DNA from: Glebionis coronaria
Lineage: Eukaryota; Streptophyta; Magnoliopsida; Asterales; Asteraceae
Assembly (NCBI GenBank): GCA_025667525.1
Contig: CM046881.1
Span: 498,377,627-498,441,626 of the forward strand
Length of the DNA: 64,000 nt
Direction of reading: 5' to 3'
Every line of letters begins with the position of its first letter. The first letter of the stretch is position 1. Below, one piece after another: positions 33,418 through 46,113 of the stretch. Position numbers and translations under genes: made by a program. The notes below the pieces were generated by a model. The model was not told where the DNA came from and made no database searches. It saw nothing but the letters and a program-made list of their open reading frames with translations.

Positions 33418-33814
33418 ATTGTTTATCCATTAATGCGTAAGCCCTTGGTGCTAAGGCCAAGAAGGAGTGGATTAAGGGTCAGAATAATATTCATAAGGTG
33501 TCATTTTTGTCGATTCAAGAAACTAAATGGGAGTGTATTTCGGAGATGGATGTTAAAGCTATATGGGGTAATTATAGACTTGAGTTTGTTTTCAATGAAG
33601 CTGTGGGAGCATCAGGTGGCATGTTATATGCCTGGGATCCGCATTTGTTTCACAAGGAGCATCATATTGTGTCTGATAATTTAGTTGGTCTTTATGGTAC
33701 GTAGGTTCCAAAACAGGAGAAAGTCTTTTTCATCTCAATTTATGATCCACAATCTATTATTGGTAAAGGTTTGTTGTGGGATTATATTTCCACGTTAGTT
33801 CGCAGGTTGAATGG
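33414..33814 (+). pseudogene. LINE ORF2, N-terminal endonuclease fragment
   Basis: Start of the LINE endonuclease-reverse transcriptase. ATG 33414 overlaps the ORF1 stop (ATGA). Motifs of the APE-type endonuclease are visible: SIQETKWE with the catalytic Glu, GGMLYAWDP and VFFISIYDPQS. A TAA occurs nine codons in (33438-33440) and a TAG near 33702 sits where Trp is usual. The frame ends at the LTR of element B. RT domain not in window. Confidence 0.82.
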
Positions 33815-36451
33815 TGTAAAACCCCCATTAAGATACCATGAACAGTAACTATGAACTAATAAATACATGAAAATACGGATAAATTAAAACTTTCCATTTA
33901 TAAAATATTACACATGTCACGACATTAAATAACAAGTATATACTTATATTATAAATCTATCTTGAACACGACATAAAATTCACGATACTTGAACACGAGA
34001 ATACACAAATAATTATAAGTTAGAGAAAATCAAAGGATTTGTGTTTTGAGCCTTGTGAACCGTGGCTAGAGAACAAGAAACAAGGGAAAAGGGGCCTTTT
34101 GGCCTGTTAACCTATAATTAATCCTAAACTAATAATAACTCTAGGGGATTTTATCACTATTATTATTTAGCAAAAACACAAGAAACCCTAATCCCTTTCT
34201 CCTTGTTGCCGTCGGCCATCATAGATCACCAAGGGGTGATTAGTTGAGTTTGATCTTTGATTTTGGCGGGTATGTGTTCGTGTTCATTAACCCTTTTTCA
34301 TTCACGCACTTGGTACATTCATAAACCTTAATTCTTTTCATTCTTTTAATTATTTTATCATGAATTTATGAATCCTTAAAAACAAGTAATAAAAACATGA
34401 CATGGGGTTGATTTAACAAGAATTAAGGATTGGTTTTGGTTGATTGGTTCGGCCGATGCACCACCAAGAGCAACCAAGCTCTCGACTTGGTTTTGTTCGC
34501 ACCACCAACCGAGACACTAGGTCTCGGTATGGTTTTGGTCAATCGGTCGCACACACAAGGGAACGCTGACGCATGTCGGGGTGTTGTTGGTTTTGTTTTA
34601 TTGTCAACCGAGACCATTAAGGTCTCGGTGGGACTTAGTTTTGAACACTGGGAACCTCGGCTTGAGCCGGGGTGTATGTTGTTTGGACAGTGGGTAGCCG
34701 AGACACAAAAAGGGGGAACCACCAACTACAGCCAGTAGGTATTTTAGTCTGGCAGTGGCAAATGACTAGCCTGGTAGCCACTAGCCGTTGGTTTCAACCG
34801 CCGGCTGACACCACCAGCCGTCGGCTGGGCGGTGTCGGTTAGGCGCTTTTGGGCTCGGGATTATTTTAGAACACGGGTTCGGGATCGGGAACTTATATAA
34901 TCAGTTTATTATTTTAATTAAATTAATAACATGATTAATTATTTTAATTAACCTCAAGACTTAGTTTATAAATATTAAAATTAATATTTCATGTTTAACC
35001 TAAGTATTTATTTAGACTAATCTAATTAAAACATGTTTATTTAATTAATTTCATATAACCTATAGTTTATTAAACTAACCATGTTATTTATTTAATAAGC
35101 TATGACATTTAATCCATGACTTGTATTTTCACTAATAAGTTAGACTTATATTTTTTTAGCTTAATAATCCAGCTTATTTCTATTTTTGGAAATTTTCTAT
35201 TTTAGGAAACCTGCTATTTTTAAAAAGTTACGTAGTATTAGAATACAAGTATAGTAATACCATAATACATGTATAATACCATAAAAATACAATAATAACT
35301 ATAGATAACACCTTAAACCGTAAAACATGACAGAACATGATTAATAAGCTAAGAACACACAGAACCAGTAAAATACACGTATCTCAGACAACTCAAACGC
35401 GTCTCTTATTCTTATGTAGTATTATCCGTCAAGGCGGAGTAAGTTCTTCAGCGTTTCCGTTAGTTTCTGCTGGACACAAGGTACGGATTTTTCGTCCTTC
35501 AGTAAGGACAATCTCTTCTTTTATTAGGATTTCTCGTATGCAGCCAACTGCTTTTCCCAGTAGTTACAGATTTAAATGCTTATGTTTTATTAGTTACCTT
35601 AGACATATACATGTATGTCAGTTTCACCTAGTTATGGAGGTACCATAATCATAACACTGGAGGCACTAGTGTTATGACTTCACCACGTCGGAGTGATAGC
35701 TCATGGCGTCCCTTTAGTTTATTTGGCCTATTTTTATTTATTATGTTATCATGTGGGGCATATGGGTGCATCCTAGTTATAGTTTCAGTCAGGATTTATA
35801 TGGTGAATGTGGTGTGTGCCTTGCATCCTTCATAAGGAGCTGATCTCTCCTACCTAAACCATATTAATTAGAGGCATCCCCTCTAATTGGATGATGAGGT
35901 CACCCCTCCAAGTATACAAGCACGTTGTTGACCTCATGACCTATATTGGCTTTTGGTATATTAAACTAATACAGATTTTCATAAGTAAACATAAGCTATA
36001 TTTTCAAAATATAAAACCAGATTATAAACATGTTCCAGGTTTTCAAGGACTTATTCATTTCTGCTGCTATTCATGCTTTACATTTATTTCCTATATTATG
36101 TCATTCATGCTATGTCATATATCCGTTCACTGAGCGTATTGCTCAGTCGTTACTTTTCTTTCCATGTCCCAAAACGGCAGGTACCCAAGGTCAGAATTGA
36201 GCATTTGGAGAGCATGAAAAGGATGTAAGCTACCTAAGACTTCTTCTCCTTTTTGCCTTCATTTATTTATGCTTGTTTAGTCCTTCCTTATTTCTTTTGC
36301 TTTCATTATGTTTTGGGCTTATGTTTGGGAACCTATGTTTGATTCCGGTTTCCCTTTTGGTCATGTATGATTAGTACATTTTACCTTGCATGCTTTGATG
36401 ACACACCATAATTACTCTGTGATATTCCATTTATCAAAATGGGGTGTTACA
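33815..36451 (+). repeat. 5' LTR of element B (2637 bp)
   Basis: TGTAAAACCCCC at the left and GGGGTGTTACA at the right are near-perfect inverted ends. The left boundary coincides with loss of the LINE reading frame. Inside are a TATA-like TATATAA at 34894-34900, two matching hairpins at 34508-34528 and 34607-34629 just upstream of it, and no supported gene. Confidence 0.75.
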
Positions 36452-36455
36452 ATTA

Positions 36456-36467
36456 TGGTATCAGAGC
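36456..36467 (+). other. Primer binding site of element B
   Basis: TGGTATCAGAGC, complementary to the 3' end of initiator-Met tRNA, four bases after the LTR end. The 880 bp that follow (to 37349) are untranslated leader with CATTTCAT-type repeats near 36770-36810 and a twice-used phrase GACCGACCCATAGGCG (about 36905 and 36945). No ORF is supported. Confidence 0.8.
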
Positions 36468-37349
36468 CAAAGGTTACGACCTGTAGGCTCTCAACTTGAC
36501 ATGTGACTAGTGGGTAGTCATCAGGATCTTTCCAAGCCGACGTCTGATTTCCACGTATTGATATTTTCAGAACCTCGTTGTTTTAACCATGATGTTTTCT
36601 TTGGAATTGTTTTACTAATATGGATTGAACAACCGTCATCCATACTAACTTACATGTCACTGTTATATGCATGATATTTCTTGTGAATGTTGACTAGTAT
36701 GAACTGAATCACAGTAGTTCATACTTAGTCGCACGTTTCTGTTAGGTTTAGACATTTGGTTTTCATACATTCATTTCATTTTCATTTCATGTATTCATTT
36801 CATGCATTCATCTCATTGTCGCAGGAATTATGACTAAGTGATGGTTGGTACAGGACTGGCCCTATTTAGTCGCATGTGCTTTTATCGAAACTTTTGTGTT
36901 TAGTGGACCGACCCATAGGCGTCCACTTTTGTCTTTTTTTAGTGAACCGACCCATAGGCGTTCACTCATGTACATATCATCATATTTATTAACCATGCAT
37001 TTTAAACTATTTCATGATTTATAAATTATTTCATGCATCTTTAATGTGTAGGTCATGTTATATTGTGTCAGACTTACCATTTATGTTGCATTGTTTTGCA
37101 TTGTGAAACGACTCATAGTCGTCCATAATATCGATTCACAAAATGTATTTCATTGCAGTCATAACTATTCATGTACTCTCATTTATTGTTACGTTTCCTT
37201 ACGTCGATTATGTTGTCATACTATCATAGTTAACCTTGCTTTCATGCTGATTATGTTTCATGTTCCAATATGCAAATTTGGTTTCATGTTTCCTCGTGTT
37301 GAATTCGCCCTTATGCTAGTCATTAATGGACCGTATTTAAATCATGATT

Positions 37350-40300
37350 TGATAGTTGAGTTTTTACGTCTTTTAGGAAAAAGAGTGTAATTAGGGCAAG
37401 TGTTAACAAGTAGTTTAGGAAAACCACAAGTTATGACCCTAAAATGGGGATCATTCTCAAGGAGGCTTAGTGTGTGTGTAATGAATTGATTATCTTTGTG
37501 ATTATATTTGTGAGAAAGAAAATAGAAATGGGATAAGAAGAGAATGACGGTTACACTGACGGATTACACTAAGACGATAAAGGCGTACACGTAAAACCGT
37601 AAAAAGCACCAAAATTAAAATTTTACCCTAAAAATTCCTAAACATCACTAAAAATCCACAAAAATATTCTAAGTGATTACAAAAATTCCAAACTTGCCAA
37701 AACCTTTTAGTTAATTAAATATTAACTTTTTAATGCTAATTAAAGCCCTAAAAATCAATATTTAACTATTAGAAAGTCCAAAACAAGATCTTAAAGTTTG
37801 TAAACCTCTAAAATAACCTAATTAAGCTAAAAAGTATTTTTCAAAATTTTAAAACCACTAAAAACTATTTTTAAACAATTAAAAACTATTAAAAGCTATA
37901 AAAACTTAAAATAATTCTAGAAAATAATTAAAAGACTCTAAAAATATTTGGAAAGTTGAAAAATTCCTAATTAAGTGTCTACAATCTAGGAAAAATATAA
38001 AAACTTAGAAAATCAGACTTTTATTTTTTAACAATAAAATAATATTAAAATATTATTAAAAATCCAAAAATCATAAAAAATTCTAAAAACTTGCAAACTA
38101 GCTTAATTTAACCTAAATAACAAATAAATGAACTTGAAATTACCTAAATACCCTTAATGGGCCTAGAAAATGGGCTAAACCCAAAACAGATCCTTAATGG
38201 GCCAAATTTGAGCCCAAAATGAAAAAGTGGCCCAAATAACCCCAAAAAGCACTAATTGACTCAAAATTTGATTTTAAACAACTTTTTCCAAAGGCCCAAA
38301 AGCTGAAAGTGTGAAATAAGCTAGCTTATACCAAACAGCTTATTCTTAATGGGCTTTTTGGCCCATTAAGCTATAAGCTAATGCCATAAGCTCAAATTAG
38401 ACACACAAGCTTCTTTTGTCCTAAATAAGACTTCTGTAAAAAGAAATTTGAAATAAGCCCAAGGAATAAGCCTGAAAATGCAATAAGCAATCTATAGAAA
38501 ACGACAAAATAGTCATTTTTGAGTTCTAGGCCACCCCAAGAGATGATTCAAGTTTCTAAAGCTTTTAAATGACTTAAATAAGCTATTTCAACAAAAAGTT
38601 TTCAAATAAGCTGACTCAATAAGCTAGAAAAAGCAAATAAGCACTTATGAAAAAGTCAATTAAGTTGGTTTTCTAGCAAAAAGTCAAAGTCAAAGTCCAA
38701 TAAGCTCCAGTCTAATCAAATGGGTCAAATAATGAAGATCTATCACAATAAATAAGTTGTTCCAGGTCTGGATAAGCTAAAATAGCTTATTGATAAGCTG
38801 ATGACAAATTAACACTAGCAGGGGCTAGTTTTGGGTGTTGAGCAGTGGGAGCTTTTCCCACTTCTTGACTTGTTTGACTTTTTGTCTTTAGTGACTTTTT
38901 TGGAGATTCAGATTTCACAAAGGCACCCAAATGATCTTTGGATCATAAGGAGTCAATAACAATCAATAAATCACAACAAGAAACAGCCAATTTGTACAGT
39001 TAATTCAAACAAGCACCAGATCTGTCACAGACATAGAACAATAAGCAGTTGAGCACTTATAAGCAGTTTTAGCAATAATCAGCCAACCAAATACAACCAA
39101 ATGCATACACAAGCTATTATAAACTCAAATAAACAAGTCTAAACAGTTTTCATGCAATGGCTTTAAGCCTAAATCAAGATTCAAGCTTATGAATGTTACT
39201 GATGAACAATAAACACAAGCAGATTTCACTTTGCTGATGTATTTGACCAACAAGCCAGATTCAACACCTCAAATCTCACAAACAGGTTACAATGACCTTG
39301 TTTAAACCACTTTTAGCCCTAAGCATGCATACACCCTAAGTGTTCCCAAGATCTTAGGTCAAAACAGGCAATAACAAAGATTTTATAGCAGATTGTTTGA
39401 TTTTAAAGTTTAAGTCCAATAACTTGCAGCAAAATACTCTCAAACAAGTGTATGACAGATAATAAACACAAACACAAACTTCTAATAACACAATAACACA
39501 CAATGATTTCAAACAGGTAATCCCAAACACCCCTTTAACTTTTTAAAACCAAGTTTTTCAAATCAAAAGTGAGATTTAAGACCACCCAAGCCCAAATTAA
39601 CACAACAACATCTAAGATAAGCAGATTCAAGCAGTTTTAAGCCACAAAATTCACAAGAACACAAGTCACACACAAATATCACCAAAAATCAAGATTTAAG
39701 CAGATTTTGGGATTAAGTATGCAAACCTCATGGATGTACATCCACACCCACGAATGTTAGAGCTTATGTACTAGCAAGAACAAGTACAAGCTTCCACAAA
39801 CAACCCTGCTAAGATTCAACAAGGTTAGAGGCACAATATCAAAATCAGAAAAGTAAAAAGCCTTGATTGATGCAACCTTGTTACCCTACGCTTGATTATC
39901 CCCAAGTTATAAGCCTCACCACACCTTGATAACACAATATCAGGATGCTATGATCAGCCCTATAGCCCAAGAATTCCAAAGTTTGACCAAGAACTTAGCA
40001 AAATGTCAAGCTTGAAGGAAAAATGCAAACTTTTGCACTCTCCTTAAAAACAGGTTTTGAGATTCAGAAATAGCAAACTAAGAACAATAATAAGCAGATT
40101 ATAACAATGGCACTTGAGCTTTCTTCAACATTTCAAACACATTTCATTAAGATTGAAAAGGATTTACAGAAAAGTGAACAACTGAAAATTCAAGAGCAAG
40201 TGTAAATGAAAGACCTAGATGCCTTTATATAGGCTACAAGTGAACTAGTTAAGCAAGAAAAAACGTAAACCCTAATGTGTAGAAGTCCAGAATTGCCCTT

Positions 40301-41586
40301 GGAGCTTTGGCATCTTTTGAAGATCATGTGACTGCATTTTGTTGTGTAGCATGAGTTGGCAAGTGAAAAAGTGATCAAAGGGCTTGTAAGAAGCTTAGGA
40401 TGTAAGCACAATCTTTGGACATTGGATGGCTGTCTTCATTTTGGCAGTATGCATGAGCTTGTAGCAGGGGAGGTCCCATGCGGACACGTGAATGATATGG
40501 CAAGTTATTTAAGAGTTGGGTTATGATAATAAGATGCTTAATCATAAATCTGGAGTACATTAGGACCTAATTACAAGCCATTAGTAAAAACCCAATTGTG
40601 TTCATCATGTGAATAGTTCCATGTTTAATCCAGTTTTGGTTTTAAAAAGGTGTTAACCGCCATAATTTAAACTTAATTAAATAAGTTAAACTGGGTTGGG
40701 GTGAGTGGGATGTGAGGTGGCACAATGGGAAGAGTTGATTGGCTATTGTGAGTGAGTGGGGCACGTGGCATGACTGGGTTGGTCTAGGTAACAATTGGTG
40801 TCTGCCCAATTTAGTCCCTCACTTGTTTCTCTTGTTTCACTTTGTAAATAATAGCACAAATCCAGATTTCCTTTGTTAGCAAACTTTCTATTTTCACACT
40901 TTTGCCCCAAATACTTTTCCAAAGTGTTTTCAGGGGTAATTCTTGCCATTTTGTGATTCTTAAAGGGCTGTTTTGGCGTTTTCTTGATGGATTATGGTAT
41001 TAACTTGTATGATTGGCATTTTGGAGGACTGAAATTGCCAAGTCTTCATTTATGAGGGACCATTCTTGCCAAATGTTGAAAGTCAAGGGTCCTTTTTGTA
41101 ATTTTGGGGTTTTCAAAGGACCAAACTTGTAATTTCTTGTACTTTGAAGGACTTCATGATATATTTGACTTTGTGTAGGATAATGGTTGACAATTTAGCT
41201 TTGTTGAGGGGCCAAACTTGTCAATTCTTTAAAATGGAGGACCCTTTTTGTAATTTTGACAAACTTTAGGGACCAAACTTGTAATTATGAAGATACAAGG
41301 GTATAAAGTGTCAATTATTTCATATTGGAGGACCCTTCTTCATAATTCTTCAAGTCTTCAAGGGTTTTCTTTGGATAATTCTTCATTAGGGCTTGGTTCA
41401 TTGTGCGGCTTTGTTTCCCGTGTTCGTTTTTTTGCATGATTCTTGTGATCTTTTGTCATTTTCTGAATATCCGTACCTAAAATACACATGCAACAAACAC
41501 AAGCATATATATGGGTATTTTGATGATATTTAATTCATTTTAAGCCCTTTTGGACGATGAGACTATGTATAAAAGCAGTCTCATCA
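37350..41586 (-). repeat. 3' LTR of element C (about 4.2 kb)
   Basis: The left end TGATAGTTGAG equals the start of the right LTR at 49871. The right end is placed at TCATCA (41586), next to a GGGAGAG tract on the minus strand; an alternative end at 42976 next to a GGGGGG tract is less likely. TATA box TATATAAAGGC (minus) at 40221-40231 implies a U3 of about 1.4 kb. The LTR is strongly A-rich on the plus strand at 37600-39700 and has no supported gene. A degenerate repetitive stretch occupies about 40960-41390. Confidence 0.65.
40221..40231 (-). promoter_or_regulatory. LTR promoter TATA box, element C
   Basis: The minus strand reads TATATAAAGGC, a strong plant TATA match inside the 3' LTR. 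Its counterpart in the 5' LTR lies beyond element D. Confidence 0.5.
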
Positions 41587-43412
41587 CTCTCCCATACTAA
41601 ACCATTGTCGTCCCTCACGCAATGCTAGAATAAAGTATCGTAGCACCTCCAAAATTCATTTTTATTCACTTTATTGAATGATAAACTAGCTACACTACTA
41701 CTATTGCTACTACTACTTGCGTTTTAGACATAATGTATGATTTTCATCGCAAAATAGGACGTTTAGGTTCGTAGAATAAGAATACGTGAAGGCTTCGTTA
41801 GAAATAATTTCATCGTCCTCGATTTTCACCCCAATTCCATGCCAAGCGTGCAACGAGATCATTTTCATTATAAGTTAGTAATGCTAACACTAATCATATG
41901 CCCTAATCACGTACTTACCCTCCCATTTTCCTAAGTTGTATCTCTTATATTTTATTTTGTCTTGAATGTTTCACGAGGATACATTGTTTGACTTATGCGA
42001 TAATAGAGATTTAGGTCTAAAAATAGAGTCCTAACGGTGTAACCAAAACCATCAAATCAATAACCCCTCCTAATAGACAACAATGTCAAAAAATTAAGTC
42101 AACAAGAAGGATCGATAAACACGGTTTTATAACGGTTTTGAACATGAGACTTATTACCAAGACTTTTATACGCCCCCTAACGGAAGGGCCTTATTATCTT
42201 TGGTTTACCTCCATCTTTTATTCAACTTCGCCATGAAGCTTTTATTATGACTTCGGTCTTGCCTTGCCTTTTATTATCCGCCTCATCGTTGGTTTTATTA
42301 GCCAAAGACGTATATCCTCATGCTAAGGCGAATTTTGGATCTTTAAAGCTTGGAAGATTAAGGCTTGATTCACTTTCAATTTTTGCATAGATTTTTCGAC
42401 CTTGTGGGGCTTCAAATAGTTTGCTTGATCTAGGTGAGCACTTGAAATCTTATTATTGGGTGAAGCTTTTGATTATTCGGGTGCCAATACTTCAAAACTG
42501 TGACGATGACGATACCTTAATGTCTTCCCAATTTAATTACACGGAAGCTACTAGAAAAGACTAGAAACCCAACAATCCCAACTAAACCGCTAAGTCAATA
42601 TTTATTAAGCAAAAAATATTTACATGCGAAGGGAGAATAAGCAAACAACGAGAGCACATGAGTTTTTGAAAGAATACGAGTAATCTACGTTTAGCATAGT
42701 AACTTATAATTAACCCTATCATTTCTTGTCCTCATTTAAGAGACTTAGCCTAATGTGAAGTTAAGGAACCAAAGCTAAGTGCTAAACACGCACGGTCGAG
42801 ACAAAAATTACTCTTATTCTCGCCATCAAAATACCTACATTCGTGTCTTCAAACACTTATAAAACATGAGAAATTTTTTAAAATTTGGCCATTTTAGCCT
42901 TATTTTGCAATAAAACGATAAACAAAAAGATAAACTTTGGAAAGCGTGAAGGTTTGGCAAGGCAAGTATCTATTCACCCCCCATACTAAAGTTAAACATT
43001 GTCCTCAATGTTTCGAGTCTAGGGGTGCAAACATCCCCATACTAGAGACGTAGTCGAATGCCTAATCTAGCATGGAAAGGGTGAAACCGTTAAATTTAAA
43101 GCCGTTTATGAAGTGTGCTATAAACCTAAGGTTAGAACATCAAAAGGATATATCATGGATATTGAGAAATTCTTCAAAGCAAACGATCGAGTGCTCCCAT
43201 AAAACGAACACGAGAGGCTCCAATCGTGAAGATCATGATCATCTAAAGTCCACAATTCACAAACAACCATGGAACAAAGGTTGGAAGGGCACAAATCCCC
43301 ACACGTTACTACATTAGAAAGCGATAATATATATAGGATAAGCATGGGACTCCCCCACGAGGCACCTCGTTTTTGATTACCGAGTCATGAGCTTGACTCG
43401 ATCCCCTCAATA
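41587..43412 (-). other. 3' non-coding interval of element C (empty env-like position)
   Basis: Between the pol stop and the 3' LTR, where some Athila elements carry an env-like ORF, I see no ORF of substance. Two related purine-rich modules bracket most of it: 42977-43010 and 41587-41622, each reading GACAATG, a TTTAG block, then TATGGGRGRG on the minus strand. Confidence 0.6.
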
Positions 43413-46113
43413 CTAATTATCATTGGGGAAGGTGACTTGGTCGAGGTAGTTCAAGGATGGAACTTCCCTGCCAAAGTAGTGCTTCAACCTATGTCCATTC
43501 ACCTTGAAATTGGGGCCATAATTTTGAGCTAGCTCGATGGTCCCATATGGAAAAACTTGAGTCACGGTGAATGGACCGGACCAACGGGATTTCAACTTAC
43601 TGGAAAAGATTTTCAAACGAGAATTAAAAAGCAAAACTTGATCCCCAATTTTAAAAACCCAGTTTTTAATTTTATAATCACGCAACTTTTTAGTCTTTTC
43701 TTTATAAATCAATGAATTTTCATAAGCAATATCCCTTAATTCATCCAATTCATTTAATTGCATTTTCTGGTGTTTTCCTGCGGTCTCCATATCATCATTA
43801 CAATGATTTAGGGCCCAATAAGCCTTGTGTTCCAATTCGATTAGCAAATGACAATTTTTCCCATACACAAGCTTATAGGGAGTGCACCCAATGGGCGTCT
43901 TATGAGCGGTCCTAAAGGCCCATAAAGCATCGTCCAACTTATCCGACCAAGATTGTCGATTTTCCCCAACTGATCTCTCCAAGATCCTCTTCAACGCTCG
44001 GTTTGAAACCTCGACTTGCCCACTCGTTTACGGGTGATAAGCCGTAGAAAGCCGATGTGTAACCCCGTATTTCCTTAGGACCCTTTCGAATTGTTCGTTA
44101 CAAAAATGGGTTCCACGATCGCTTATGATCGCACGAGGGGTTCCAAACCGAGAAAACAAGCTTTTCAAAAACTTAACTACCACACGAGCATCATTGGTGG
44201 GCAAATCCTTAGCTTCCACCCACTTAGATAGGTAGTCAACCGCAACGAGGATATACTTATTACCACGAGATGATGGGAACGGCCCATAAAGTCTATGCCC
44301 CAAACGTCAAAGATCTCACACACTTGGATGATGTTTTGTGGCATTTCATCTTTTTGTGAGGCTTTTCCTTGTCATTGGCATGAGTCACACAACTTCACAA
44401 GATCTTGTGCATCTCGGTAAATAGTAGGCCAAAAGAAGCCGGCATCAAACACCTTCTTAGCCGTGAGATTAACACAATGGTGACCACCCGTGGGTCCCTC
44501 ATGGCAAGCTCTAAGGATGTTAGAAGCTTTGGTGCCAAATATACAACGTCGAATGATATGATCCACACAAGTTCTAAACAAGTAAGGGTCGTTCCAAAAG
44601 TAGAACTTGACGTCACGAAAGAATTTCCGTTTTTCTTGAGTCGTCATACCCTTGATGATGAAGTTACCCGCATGGTAATTTGCAAAGTCCCCAAACCATG
44701 GGGTGGAAGAATCAAGCTTAGAATTCACTACACCAAGTGTCTCGAGTGGAAATGTTTCGGTGATTTCCTTGGGCTCGTAAACACTTTGGTGAGGATCTTC
44801 CAAACGAGAAAGATGATCGACCGCTAGATTCTCGGCTCCTTTTTGTCAACAATTTTGTGATCAAATTCATGAAGGAGGAGAATCCAACGAAGTACTCTCG
44901 GCTTTGCATCTTGTTTAGCCATGAGATACTTGATAGCCGAATGATCCGTATACACTATGCATTTTGTCAAGACGAGATAAGGTCAAAATTTCTCAAATGC
45001 ATACACCATGGCAAGGAACTCCTTCTCCGTTGTAGTGTATTTAAGTTGAGCCTCGGTCATCGTCTTGCTAGCATAGTGAATAGGAAAGAAGTGCTTTTCA
45101 TGACGTTGCCCCAATACGGCCCCAATAGCGTAGTCACTAGCATCACACATGAGCTCAAAGGGGAGGTTCAAATTGGGAGCAACAAGGATGGGAGCTTCGG
45201 TAAGTTTCCTCTTAAGGATTTCAAAGGCTCGTACACAATCTTCGTCAAAGACAAAACGTGCCTCTTTTTCAAGAAGATGTGTAATGGGTCGAGATATCTT
45301 TGAAAAATCCTTGATGAATCGACGATAAAAGCCCGCGTGGCCTAGGAAACTCCTAACTCCCTTAACGGTTTTGGGATGAGGTAATTTGGCGATGACGTCT
45401 ACCTTAGCTTGATCTACCTCAATCCCCGCTTTCGAGACCTTGTGCCCTAAGACGATTCCACTTTTAACCATAAAATGACACTTTTCCCAATTGAGCACAA
45501 GGTTGGTTTCCTCACAACGTTTCAACATTCTCTCAAGATTCGACAAACACGAAGTGAACGAATTACCAAACACGGAAAAGTCATCCATGAAGACTTCCAT
45601 CGTCTTCTCGATCATGTCAGGAAAAATAGCCATCATGCACCTTTGAAAGGTTCCCGGTGCATTACAAAGTCCGAATGGCATTCTACGATAGGCAAACGTT
45701 CCATATGGACACGTAAACGTAGTTTTTTCTTGATCACGAGGATCGATGGGAATTTGGAAGTAACCGGAAAAACCATCTAAAAAGCAATGGAAATCGTTTC
45801 CCGTAAGACGCTCCAACATTTGGTCCATGAAGGGCAAGGGAAAATGGTATTTTCGAGTGGTTTCATTCAACTTACGATAGTAAATGCACACTCTCCATCC
45901 GGTCACGAGTCTAGTGGGAATTAACTCGTTGGCATCGTTTGGCACAACGGTCATTCCTCCCTTCTTAGGGACACAATGAATAGGACTCACCCAAGGGCTA
46001 TCAGAAATAGGGTAAATCATTCCCGCGTCAAGGAGTTTAAGGACCTCCTTTTTGATGACGTCGTGAATTTTGGGGTTCACCCTCCTTTGACATTAGATTG
46101 CGGGCTTGTAATC
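43413..46113 (-). pseudogene. Pol of element C: RT, RNase H, integrase
   Basis: RT begins in the 365-aa frame 44983-46080 (LLDAGMIYPISDSPWVSP, YRRMPFGLCNAPGTFQR, catalytic FMDDFSVFG) and leads into RNase H (CDASDYAIGAVLGQR, ATTEKEFLAMVYAFEKF). Integrase shows [13 protein letters not shown]...CDSC, then DFMGPF, SDRGTHF and EVSNR, and a C-terminal part ending at 43413. Breaks: TAG and TAA at the protease/RT junction (46081-46113), TGA at 44983-44985, 1-nt losses near 44845 and 44283, TGA after CDSCQ, and TAA after AYHP. Several stops look like C-to-T changes of CGA or CAA. Confidence 0.88.

Larger units (their letters stand above)
19720..33814 (+). mobile_element. Plant LINE (L1-type non-LTR retrotransposon), split by element A and truncated by B
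   Basis: LINE DNA lies at 19720-20289 and resumes at 32450-33814 once copia element A is removed. Joining across a single GGGAG restores an uninterrupted reading frame through the YLGG segment of ORF1, which shows that A inserted into this LINE. ORF2 is cut at 33814 by the LTR of element B, so RT and 3' tail are not in the window. Premature stops show it was already dead or has since decayed. Confidence 0.85.
33815..37349 (+). mobile_element. Element B: Ty3/gypsy LTR retrotransposon, 5' LTR and leader only
   Basis: Plus orientation: a 2637-bp LTR (33815-36451), PBS and about 880 bp of leader, then interruption by element C at 37350. Gag and pol must lie beyond C and D, outside the window. 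LTR ends TGTAAAACCCC/GGGGTGTTACA and a TGGTATCAGAGC PBS suggest a Tekay-like gypsy element, but no protein is available to confirm. Confidence 0.7.

Noticed and set aside
34423..34738. Overlapping 100-codon ORFs on both strands in the LTR of B
   Set aside because: Mutually antisense, no motif, caused by low stop density in a GC-richer patch containing two hairpins.
42977..42982. GGGGGG tract as the true boundary of C's 3' LTR
   Set aside because: Possible, but 41586 has TG/CA ends directly beside a matching purine module and leaves the usual 3' internal region; kept as an alternative only.
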